From an uncultured Saprospiraceae bacterium (GTDB lineage: Bacteria; Bacteroidota; Bacteroidia; Chitinophagales; Saprospiraceae): a DNA stretch of 20,706 nt. The translations under genes and the position numbers were made by a program. The notes beneath the pieces are model-generated. The model was not told the DNA's origin and did no database searches. It was given only the letters and a program-made list of their open reading frames with translations. Each line of letters begins with the position of its first letter. Position 1 is the stretch's first letter. The DNA is taken from assembly GCA_937127195.1 (NCBI GenBank), contig CAKZLT010000702.1, positions 1-20,706 on the forward strand, read 5' to 3'. Shown piece after piece: positions 7,648 through 14,169 of this stretch.

Positions 7648-8595
7648 TTACGCCTCTTCTTTCAAAAGTTTCTCTAGCTTTTTCATTAACTCAGGCAAAT
7701 TCCTAAGCGCGACTTTCTCTTTGTGATGCGTGCGAATAGGCACAGCAGGAGAACCAAAATAGGCTTTTCCGCCTTCCAAAGATTTAGAAATCCCCGACTG
7801 AGCCGAAATCACGGCTTTTTCTCCAATTGTCAAACTTTGTGCAACGCCAACTTGACCATATAGAACAACACCATCTTTGATATGCGTCTTACCTGCAACG
7901 CCAACTTGTGCCGCCAAAAGACAATTTTCACCAATGACTACACCGTGTCCGATGTGGCAATGATTATCAATTTTAGTGCCTTGACCAATGATGGTATCAC
8001 CCGAAACGCCCTTGTCAATGGTGCAAAGTGCGCCAATTTCTACATCGTTTTCGATGATGACACGACCGCACGAATGCCATTTTTCAAAACCATTTGGGCC
8101 TTTTTTATAATAAAAAGCATCCGTTCCGACGACTGTTCCCGATTGAATAATCACGTTGTCGCCAACTTCTGTATAAGAATGTAAAACAACATTTGCGCGG
8201 ATATGGCTATTTTTTCCAATCTTGACGTGTTCGCCAATCACTACATTCGGTTCAATGATAGTACCTTCGCCGATGCTGTTATTTGTACTTTCTTTTTGAA
8301 GGCATTCAAAAGGTTGAAAGTGTTGAGTCAAGGTATTATAACCTGTGAAAGGGTCTTCTAAAACCAATAAAGCTTTTCCTTCGGGGCATTCGATTTCTTT
8401 ATTAATAATAATGTAAGAAGCGGCTGAAGTGAGTGATTTTTTATAATATTTTTCTACATCCACAAAAGTTATATCTCCTGCGGTTACTTTATGAATTTCG
8501 TTGATTCCTATTACTAAAGCATTTTCATCTCCAATAATTTTGGCATTAATTAATGCTGCAATTTCTTTTAATGGAACTGGATTTTTAAATTTCAT
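7648..8595 (-). CDS. LpxD-like UDP-3-O-acylglucosamine N-acyltransferase (paralogue-like)
   Basis: The 315-residue protein has an N-terminal LpxD uridine-binding-type domain (about 8-95, KEIAALINAKIIGDENALVI; GDITFVDVEKYYKKS). A left-handed beta-helix of hexapeptide repeats follows (about 107-285, many I/V-G-x repeats), then a short helical tail. The active-site region IDNHCHIGHGVVIGENCLL at 209-227 aligns with the LpxD catalytic loop, and His217 corresponds to the catalytic His. LpxD transfers a 3-hydroxyacyl chain in lipid A synthesis. This copy is shorter than E. coli LpxD (341), has no lpxC/fabZ or lpxA beside it, and sits behind sbcD, so it may be the second, non-lipid-A paralogue often seen in Bacteroidota. 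Hence no firm gene symbol. Confidence 0.82.
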   Translation of the reverse strand: MKFKNPVPLKEIAALINAKIIGDENALVIGINEIHKVTAGDITFVDVEKYYKKSLTSAASYIIINKEIECPEGKALLVLEDPFTGYNTLTQHFQPFECLQKESTNNSIGEGTIIEPNVVIGEHVKIGKNSHIRANVVLHSYTEVGDNVIIQSGTVVGTDAFYYKKGPNGFEKWHSCGRVIIENDVEIGALCTIDKGVSGDTIIGQGTKIDNHCHIGHGVVIGENCLLAAQVGVAGKTHIKDGVVLYGQVGVAQSLTIGEKAVISAQSGISKSLEGGKAYFGSPAVPIRTHHKEKVALRNLPELMKKLEKLLKEEA

Positions 8596-8616
8596 TATTC
8601 CTATTTAATACTTTTT

Positions 8617-8641
8617 AAGAAAGGTATTGTTTACCTTTTCT
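8617..8641 (-). terminator. Small stem-loop between sbcD and the lpxD-like gene
   Basis: The inverted repeat AGAAAGGTA / TACCTTTTCT with a short TTGTT loop is 22 bp before the lpxD-like start. It could be a terminator of sbcD, an RNA processing site or a leader hairpin; the evidence does not separate these. Confidence 0.25.
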
Positions 8642-8722
8642 AATGAATGACAAAAGAGTATTTATTGTTTATCTTCTAAGAGGATATATATAGTTGATTG
8701 TACTTTTTTTATTAAAAAGAGT

Positions 8723-9940
8723 TTATTTATTACTTCTCTCAGCATCCCAAATTAATAATTCATCAAAAGTATCCAACATTAATTCAGTATCTTCTTCCGA
8801 CAGTTTTGTGTTCTCGCATTTTTGCTTAAAAATATCTTTAGGTTGCAAATCATCCAAATCGACTTCATAATACTTTTCTTCTAATGTATTTGTGAAAGGC
8901 GTTTTTATTTTTAAAACCAAAAGTTCTAATTCCTTCGCTTTACAAAGTGTCTGAATGGTTTCTTGAATTTCGTATTGATATTCTTCTACACTAATTTCGA
9001 CTTTTGCCCATGTTTTGAATGGTCTTTCTTTGGGCTCAATTTTATTCAATTTTTCGATAACTTCTTCTAACGTTCCTGCTATGGTTTGAAGTTTTCGATG
9101 TTTTGGAGTTGCTATTTTTTTGATTTCCTTTAATACTCGCCCTTCAAATTCAATAACAGTTACGCTTTTGGGTTCACTAGCTTCCTTAAAACTGAGTGCT
9201 ATCGGTGAGCCTGAATAACGAATGTGGTCAAAATTTCCAATTTTTTGCGCAGTGTGAATATGCCCAAGTGCAACATAATCAAAGATAGAAGGGAAATTAT
9301 TACCAGCAATATTTTCGACACTTCCCATGTAGATATTATCTTGATTTTCACCGCTAGTAATAGCACTTGTAGCATATAAATGCCCCGTTGTAATCAACGG
9401 AACGTCTAAGTTTTCATATGCCTCTATGAGTTCTGCCACTTCATTATAATGATTAATCAACCCTTTTTGGACTTTCTCGTATCGCTCCAATTCGCCTTCG
9501 CCTAGTGTACTTCGCCTTAAATCTTGGTCTCTCAAAAAAGGAACAGCAGCTACAACAGCTTCGATTTTATCGCCTTTTTTTAATACTATGATTTCTTCTT
9601 CAAGGTTGTTTTTGGCATTTCCAATAACATGAATATTCAAAGAAGCGAGTATTTCTTTTGGAGCATCAAGCATATTCGGAGAGTCATGATTACCACCTAT
9701 GATAACGACGTGCTGACAAGTTGAAGCATTCAATTTAGCTAAGAATTGATAATACAAACTTCTAGAGCTATTTGGTGGATTCATTATATCAAAAATATCC
9801 CCCGAAACGATAAGTAGTTCGATACTTTCGGTATTAATGGTATCAAATAACCATTCAAAAAAGGCTTGGTGTTCTTGGTCTCGCAATAGATTTTTGAGTC
9901 GTTGTCCTAAGTGCCAATCTGCGGTGTGTAGTATTTTCAT
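8723..9940 (-). CDS. sbcD: SbcD-type double-strand DNA nuclease subunit (Mre11 family)
   Basis: The 405-residue protein carries the full metallophosphoesterase set of the SbcD/Mre11 family: HTADWHLG (Asp8, His10), SGDIFD (Asp48), GGNHDSP (Asn84, His85, Asp86), TTGHLYA (His187) and ALGHIHTAQ (His227, His229). The SbcD capping region follows, with RYSGSPIALSFKEA near 241-254. SbcD works with the SMC-like ATPase SbcC to cut DNA hairpins and blocked ends. Unusually, no sbcC follows within this window: the next gene on the strand is the lpxD-like acyltransferase, 127 bp away. SbcC must be elsewhere, or the protein acts without it. Length and start agree with the family; its upstream region is divergent from gcvT. 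Confidence 0.93.
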   Translation of the reverse strand: MKILHTADWHLGQRLKNLLRDQEHQAFFEWLFDTINTESIELLIVSGDIFDIMNPPNSSRSLYYQFLAKLNASTCQHVVIIGGNHDSPNMLDAPKEILASLNIHVIGNAKNNLEEEIIVLKKGDKIEAVVAAVPFLRDQDLRRSTLGEGELERYEKVQKGLINHYNEVAELIEAYENLDVPLITTGHLYATSAITSGENQDNIYMGSVENIAGNNFPSIFDYVALGHIHTAQKIGNFDHIRYSGSPIALSFKEASEPKSVTVIEFEGRVLKEIKKIATPKHRKLQTIAGTLEEVIEKLNKIEPKERPFKTWAKVEISVEEYQYEIQETIQTLCKAKELELLVLKIKTPFTNTLEEKYYEVDLDDLQPKDIFKQKCENTKLSEEDTELMLDTFDELLIWDAERSNK

Positions 9941-10102
9941 TATTAAAAAAGAAGTTAAAAAACCATTCGTTTAATGGCAAATTAAGAAAAAAGAAACCTA
10001 CCTGTTTTAAGAAAAGCCTATTTTTGATAAAGTTACAAAACTCAAAATCGTAGAAAGAATATTTTTTGAAATTTCAAATAAGATTTACTACTACAAATTT
10101 AT

Positions 10103-10110
10103 TAATTTTG
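10103..10110 (+). promoter_or_regulatory. Candidate -7 element (TAATTTTG) for gcvT
   Basis: It matches TAnnTTTG on the plus strand, about 140 bp before the gcvT ATG and 36 bp before the small reading frame at 10146. The nearest upstream TTTG (10065-10068) is too far for a standard -33. Confidence 0.3.
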
Positions 10111-10145
10111 CGACGTATATTCGTTATTGAGAAGGAAGCTATCCA

Positions 10146-10226
10146 ATGATTGGTTCTTTTTTTATAAAAAAACTAATCGCCTCCATCGCAAAAGGTATGG
10201 GTGCATCTCAAAAGGTATTCAACTAA
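10146..10226 (+). CDS. Possible 26-residue leader or small membrane peptide upstream of gcvT
   Basis: The ATG-to-TAA frame begins MIGSFFIKKL and continues with IASIAKGMGASQ. It is short, hydrophobic-cationic and amphipathic in character. It lies between the -7 candidate and gcvT, ending 22 bp before the gcvT ATG. The intergenic palindrome TTTTTTTATAAAAAAA falls inside it and encodes part of SFFIKK, so the frame might be an accident of that repeat. There is no homology evidence; it is listed because its position is that of a leader peptide. Confidence 0.25.
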   Translation: MIGSFFIKKLIASIAKGMGASQKVFN

Positions 10227-10248
10227 CTTTTTCTAAAAAAAACGTTTT

Positions 10249-11358
10249 ATGAAAAATATGCCATTGACGCAGAAGCACATTGATTTAGGTGCTAAAATGG
10301 TCGATTTTGCGGGTTATAATATGCCTGTATCCTACAAAGGAATTAAAGAAGAACACCACACAGTCAGAAATAGCGTTGGTGTTTTTGATGTATCGCACAT
10401 GGGCGAATTTATCGTTAGAGGTAAAGAGGCGTTTGATTTGGTACAGCGCGTGACTTCTAATGATGTGTCAAAACTTAAAATCGGTGATGCTCAATATTCT
10501 TGTTTACCAAATGCGGAAGGCGGAATCGTTGATGACCTTTTGGTGTATCGCTTGACGGAAGATATGTGTTCGGAAGGCGAACAGGCGTATATGTTGGTGG
10601 TGAATGCTTCGAATATTGAAAAGGATTGGAACTGGATTAAGTCTCTCAATACATTTGATACGCAGTTAATTAATATCTCAGACCAAACGGGATTGTTGGC
10701 GGTTCAAGGTCCTAAAACGGTGGAAGCATTGCAGTCTTTGACTGATGTGAACTTAGCTGATATGAAGTATTATACTTTTGCGAAAGGTACTTTTGCTGGT
10801 GTTGAAAATGTAATTGTTTCGGCAACGGGTTATACTGGTGCGGGAGGTTTTGAGTTATATGTGAATAATAAAGACATTGAAAAGGTTTGGGATGCGGTCT
10901 TTGAAGCTGGTGCAGCACAGGAGATTAAGCCGATAGGTTTGGGCGCGCGCGATACTTTGCGTTTGGAAATGGGATATTGCTTGTATGGCAACGATATTGA
11001 TGATACAACTTCGCCGCTTGAAGCTGGTTTGGGTTGGATTACAAAGTTGAAAGCGAACGAAGATTTCACTGCTAAAGACATTTTAATTGCTCAAAAAGCC
11101 GAAGGTTTGACACGCAGATTGGTTGGTTTTGAGATGATTGATAGAGGTATTTCTCGTCAAGGTTATGATATTGTAGATGCAGAAGGTAGAATCATTGGTC
11201 GTGTAACTTCTGGAACACAATCGCCAAGTTTGGGTAAAGCAGTTGGAATGGGTTATGTTCAAAAGCCTTTTTCTAAATCTGGAAGTGAAATTTATATTCA
11301 AGTGCGTAAGAAACAATTGAAAGCGCAAGTGGTGAAAATGCCATTTTTGAAGAAATGA
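10249..11358 (+). CDS. gcvT: Glycine cleavage system T protein (aminomethyltransferase)
   Basis: This is the tetrahydrofolate-dependent aminomethyltransferase of the glycine cleavage complex, which releases ammonia and forms 5,10-methylene-THF from the aminomethyl-lipoyl H protein. The 369-residue sequence has the typical start PLTQKHIDLGAKMVDFAGYN and MPVSY...HHTVRNSVGVFDVSHMGE, then GGIVDDLLVYRL with the folate-site Asp95/Asp96, LLAVQGPKTVEAL, a YTGAGGFELYV segment, GLGARDTLRLEMGYCLYGND and the C-terminal barrel domain ending in TSGTQSPSLGKAVGMGYV. Length matches the family (about 360-375). gcvH and gcvP are not adjacent, which is usual in this phylum. A clean terminator follows. Confidence 0.97.
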   Translation: MKNMPLTQKHIDLGAKMVDFAGYNMPVSYKGIKEEHHTVRNSVGVFDVSHMGEFIVRGKEAFDLVQRVTSNDVSKLKIGDAQYSCLPNAEGGIVDDLLVYRLTEDMCSEGEQAYMLVVNASNIEKDWNWIKSLNTFDTQLINISDQTGLLAVQGPKTVEALQSLTDVNLADMKYYTFAKGTFAGVENVIVSATGYTGAGGFELYVNNKDIEKVWDAVFEAGAAQEIKPIGLGARDTLRLEMGYCLYGNDIDDTTSPLEAGLGWITKLKANEDFTAKDILIAQKAEGLTRRLVGFEMIDRGISRQGYDIVDAEGRIIGRVTSGTQSPSLGKAVGMGYVQKPFSKSGSEIYIQVRKKQLKAQVVKMPFLKK

Positions 11359-11371
11359 TGTTAAATAGAAC

Positions 11372-11400
11372 AGAGACTGAAAGGCGGTCTTTCAGTCTCT
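11372..11400. terminator. Bidirectional terminator between gcvT and the ptuB-like gene
   Basis: The perfect 12-bp arms AGAGACTGAAAG / CTTTCAGTCTCT surround the loop gcggt, between convergent stops at 11358 and 11417. The flanks are AT-rich with short T runs. Confidence 0.75.
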
Positions 11401-11416
11401 ATTCTATAATAAAAAA

Positions 11417-12193
11417 TTATAACTGAACATTATTAGTTACAATAGTTCTCCAATTTTTTAGGATGAAATTCCTCCAAGCTAAAAAAGAGGTTTCTTCTGA
11501 AATTTCTGTCCGAAATTTCTTGAACGTATTTAGCATAGCCTTTCCTCTTTCGACTTTTTTATGATTTCCTCTATAAGCAAAAACGTCTTGCTCTAAATGC
11601 CCTTTCAAACGAGTCAACTCACTTTTTCGTTTTTCTACTAATTCCTCTCTATTCAATCTACAAACTTTAATTGTTGCTTTCATCTGTGGAGATAAAGGTA
11701 TTAACTCAGCCGTTTTCAAATCAAAAGTAAAATGGCTTTTTAAACTTTCTTCTGTTTCCTGTTCTGGGTTCAGAATGAGCGGTTTTTCTTTTTTATTATA
11801 AAAAACAATTTGTGATTGAGCTGTTTGTAATGTCTCATTATTATACTCTAAAATAGTACCTTCTAAATATTCTACAAAGTAGTTAGACTTGAACTCATTA
11901 CATCTTTTGCAAGCAATCAGTAAATTATCCCAACTGAAAGCCAGCCAAAAGTACGGCACTTTTGGGCGATAATGTTCAACGTGTCTATCGGCATCTTTAA
12001 GACTTTTTTCGCAATAAGCACATTTTTTATGATAAATCTTATCTAGTGATTCTTTGACTTTTTTAGGTTTGTATAAGTTATCAGAAGAAGTATATTTTCC
12101 TGCGATTTTGTTTCTTTCAAAAGCATCGACACGAGGTTTATAATATATAATATATAATAGAAGGGACTTTTTCAAAGTCCTTTTTAACAGCAA
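11417..12193 (-). CDS. ptuB: Septu-type HNH nuclease PtuB, apparently phase-OFF at its 5' end
   Basis: This is the HNH endonuclease partner of the ATPase upstream (38 bp gap). The zinc-HNH core is KKCAYCEKSL (Cys58, Cys61), DRHVEHYRPK (His74), WDN (Asn90) and ACKRCNEFK (Cys95, Cys98). It belongs to the HNH family found with PtuA-like ATPases in Septu and some retron systems (established association). This frame has only a TTG start at 12193, directly behind an in-frame TGA. An ATG at 12197 gives a plausible N-terminus (MIAVKKDFEKVPS), but three 7-bp repeats push it to a TAA at 12138-12140. Removing one repeat unit gives a continuous 257-residue protein MIAVKKDFEKVPSIIYYKPR... As written, the gene is either OFF, translated weakly from TTG, or miscounted in assembly. 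Confidence 0.8.
   Translation of the reverse strand: MLLKRTLKKSLLLYIIYYKPRVDAFERNKIAGKYTSSDNLYKPKKVKESLDKIYHKKCAYCEKSLKDADRHVEHYRPKVPYFWLAFSWDNLLIACKRCNEFKSNYFVEYLEGTILEYNNETLQTAQSQIVFYNKKEKPLILNPEQETEESLKSHFTFDLKTAELIPLSPQMKATIKVCRLNREELVEKRKSELTRLKGHLEQDVFAYRGNHKKVERGKAMLNTFKKFRTEISEETSFLAWRNFILKNWRTIVTNNVQL
12139..12159 (-). repeat. Three tandem heptanucleotide repeats (TATTATA)x3, candidate phase-variation tract
   Basis: The plus strand reads TATAATA three times with no interruption. The tract lies in codons 13-20 of the ATG (12197) frame of ptuB. Because 7 is not a multiple of 3, each unit gained or lost changes the frame: 2 or 5 copies join the ATG to the HNH domain, while 3 copies give a stop. 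Slipped-strand mispairing at such repeats is a known mechanism of phase variation. Confidence 0.7.
12164..12180. promoter_or_regulatory. Stem-loop within the first codons of ptuB
   Basis: The arms GGACTTT and AAAGTCC (7 bp) around TTC cover about codons 6-11 of the ATG 12197 frame. On the plus strand it is followed by five T, so it looks like a weak antisense terminator. On the coding strand it could affect translation of the leader. Confidence 0.3.
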
Positions 12194-12231
12194 TCATCTA
12201 CAATCGGCTTTAATCAATTTTGTGAATAGGG

Positions 12232-14043
12232 TTAAATCTTATCTAATTCAGCTTCGAGCATTTTCATTACATCTTCATCGACCAAATCGGGCATAGTTTG
12301 TAATTTTTGCTGTATAATTTGATGGATTCTTTTATAAATATAGTCTTCACCACCTAAGTCATTACTTTCGTTAAAGCTATTTGGTCGAGCGGTAGGTAGA
12401 TTAAATAAAGGTGAAGTTACTAAACTATTGAGCATCAAATCCGAAATGTCATTAATGGGTTCAGAGACTTTTGTTTTTCCATCTTCCTTATATACTTTAT
12501 AAAAAACAGCATCGTCAGAAGCTCCGAGAATAACGATTGGGTTATGTGTCGTAAATATAAATTGTAGCTTAGGAAACCAACTACGTAGTTTTGGTACAAT
12601 CTGATAAGCCCATTTTGGATGAAGGTACGCGCCTATTTCATCGACTAGCACAACACCCGAATATTCACTCGGGCCAGTTGCCGAAGGTTGAAGTTTTGAC
12701 ATTCTAGAAATCAAATCACAAACCCAAATAATCACGGATTGATAACCATCAGATAGCTGGTCAAAATTTAAAGTTGTTCCTTTTTCTGTAAAAGTCACTT
12801 TATCTGGCGTAACATGAATAGTTACTTCGCGCTCTAATATGTCTTTTAATATATCTTTGGCTAGGGCTAAACTAATTTCTGAAATATCACCTTTGCTTTC
12901 CTTATGGTCTAAATGTATTAACCATTTTTCAGGATTTTCTAAATAGGTCTCTTTGTTAAATAGAGATAGATAGCCAACTTCGTCCTTTTTATCAGAATCA
13001 TTTCGAAAGCGGTCAATACCATAACCTAAAACGGAGTCGAAAGATTTCTTCTGAGATTTTGGATTTTCGTAATATTTATAAGTCTTTTTGTCGCTAGTCT
13101 TAGCTACTAAAGAAGTTTTGGGCGTTTTATCTTGTTTGACAATATCAATGACATCACCGATATTTTGATTACCGCGCAATGCTAAAGTAATTGCTTGCAA
13201 TAGAATGGTTTTTCCATCACCATTTTCGCCCATCAGATATATTTCTCGTTTATCTTTTAGGTTGTTGAGTTTTACATCTTCTAAGAAAAAATAATTATCA
13301 ATATCAATTTCATCTAGGTAAATATCTGGTTGATGTGAGTTATTGGCTTGATTTTCTTGTTCTATATCTCTAACTAGAAAGTCTAATAGTTGGTGAATGT
13401 CTTCTTCTTCTTTTAAAATAATTGGATGTAAATCTTCCCATGTAGATATTTCTTTTTTTATATTTTCATTTTCATTTATGAAGAAAACAGATAGTTTTTC
13501 TAATTTTAATGAATTATAAAAATTAGACAAGTGATTTTCATACCTTTCCTTGATTAAAAAAAAACAATTATAATTATTTAGTCTAGTGAGAGAATCTTTT
13601 TCTATCTCCAAAATAGTATCATTAAAATTGTCAATGAAATTGATATTTAGAGTTTTCCTACCAGCAATTTTAAATCTATTCTCTTCAAAATACCTAGTCT
13701 TTTCAATCTGAGGTGTTATTTTTGAAAATAATTTAACCCACTTTTTATTTAGAAAGGTATCTAATTTTTTATTCAGTAATTCAATGTATGTTTTATGAGA
13801 ATAATTCTTTTTAAAGACAATCATCTTTTCATTAGAGGATAATTCATTAAAATCATCTGGCTTATCCCAAAGCTCATTAATGACATCTTGAGTCCAAATT
13901 TCATTCTTAAAAAGTTCATTAAAATGATACATATCCATTACTAGAAAAGTATTATTATCCTTCAGAATTTTTTCTAATAATTTTCGGGCCTTAAAGCCTT
14001 TGGGGTTTTTAGGGTCGAATATATATTTCTGCCAATCTTCCAT
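12232..14043 (-). CDS. ptuA: Septu-type AAA/SMC-like ATPase PtuA with a large N-terminal extension
   Basis: The 603-residue ATPase is of the OLD/SMC-like class. Walker A MGENGDGKTILLQ is at 271-283, the signature LSDGYQS at 430-436, and Walker B GVVLVDE at 463-469 with the LHPKW pair (His475). The switch TTHNP (His500) follows, then the tail ending in LTARPNSF-like residues typical of PtuA-like ATPases paired with HNH nucleases. In Septu the ATPase binds PtuB and controls its nuclease in response to phage (established for the family). The Walker A sits at 272 because about 240 extra residues precede the ATPase fold: a charged, helical, very AT-rich region (13330-14043) I cannot assign. It may be a sensor domain. 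The gene has its own -7 candidate, 48 bp from the terminator of the neighbouring operon. Confidence 0.82.
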   Translation of the reverse strand: MEDWQKYIFDPKNPKGFKARKLLEKILKDNNTFLVMDMYHFNELFKNEIWTQDVINELWDKPDDFNELSSNEKMIVFKKNYSHKTYIELLNKKLDTFLNKKWVKLFSKITPQIEKTRYFEENRFKIAGRKTLNINFIDNFNDTILEIEKDSLTRLNNYNCFFLIKERYENHLSNFYNSLKLEKLSVFFINENENIKKEISTWEDLHPIILKEEEDIHQLLDFLVRDIEQENQANNSHQPDIYLDEIDIDNYFFLEDVKLNNLKDKREIYLMGENGDGKTILLQAITLALRGNQNIGDVIDIVKQDKTPKTSLVAKTSDKKTYKYYENPKSQKKSFDSVLGYGIDRFRNDSDKKDEVGYLSLFNKETYLENPEKWLIHLDHKESKGDISEISLALAKDILKDILEREVTIHVTPDKVTFTEKGTTLNFDQLSDGYQSVIIWVCDLISRMSKLQPSATGPSEYSGVVLVDEIGAYLHPKWAYQIVPKLRSWFPKLQFIFTTHNPIVILGASDDAVFYKVYKEDGKTKVSEPINDISDLMLNSLVTSPLFNLPTARPNSFNESNDLGGEDYIYKRIHQIIQQKLQTMPDLVDEDVMKMLEAELDKI

Positions 14044-14059
14044 AACTATTGATTTTTAC

Positions 14060-14067
14060 CAAAAATA
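14060..14067 (-). promoter_or_regulatory. Candidate -7 element (TATTTTTG) for the ptuA-ptuB operon
   Basis: It matches TAnnTTTG on the minus strand, 17 bp before the ATG at 14043, so the leader would be only about 10 nt. There is no -33 TTTG at the usual spacing. The palindrome at 14093-14105 lies about 26 bp upstream. Confidence 0.4.
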
Positions 14068-14112
14068 ACCATTTTGATAGTATTGGATAACATTTTTTAT
14101 AAAAAGAAACAA

Positions 14113-14147
14113 AAAAAGCCGTATCACATTTCGCGATACGGCTTTTT
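14113..14147. terminator. Strong rho-independent terminator after the OmpA-like gene
   Basis: The 13-bp perfect arms AAAAAGCCGTATC / GATACGGCTTTTT surround a 9-nt loop and carry A and U tracts on both sides, so it works in either direction. It isolates the porP-ompA region from the defence pair and is flanked on both sides by copies of the TTTTTATAAAAA palindrome (14093-14105 and 14150-14162). Confidence 0.9.
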
Positions 14148-14169
14148 CATTTTTATAAAAAAGAAAGAA

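Larger units (their letters stand above)
9941..10248. other. Divergent intergenic region sbcD / gcvT
   Basis: The 308 bp are AT-rich. They hold a plus-strand -7 candidate (10103-10110), a copy of the recurring palindrome (10157-10172) and a possible 26-codon reading frame (10146-10226). I see no glycine-riboswitch-like sequence upstream of gcvT, though this was judged by eye only. Confidence 0.5.

Noticed and set aside
7882..8184. A 100-codon plus-strand open frame inside the lpxD-like gene
   Set aside because: It lies antisense to the hexapeptide repeats, whose periodic codons leave the other strand open; the translation has no domain pattern.
9941..10248. Glycine riboswitch upstream of gcvT
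   Set aside because: I could not find the conserved paired glycine-aptamer core; the region is AT-rich with a simple palindrome only. A covariance-model search would settle it.
10712..11328. Several minus-strand open frames within gcvT
   Set aside because: They are antisense shadows of the strongly conserved gcvT frame, with low-complexity translated sequence and no start context.
12232..14043. Retron system (reverse transcriptase plus ATPase/HNH effectors)
   Set aside because: The ATPase and HNH resemble retron-associated effectors, but no reverse transcriptase or structured msr-msd RNA region lies on either side; the neighbours are gcvT and the OmpA-like gene.
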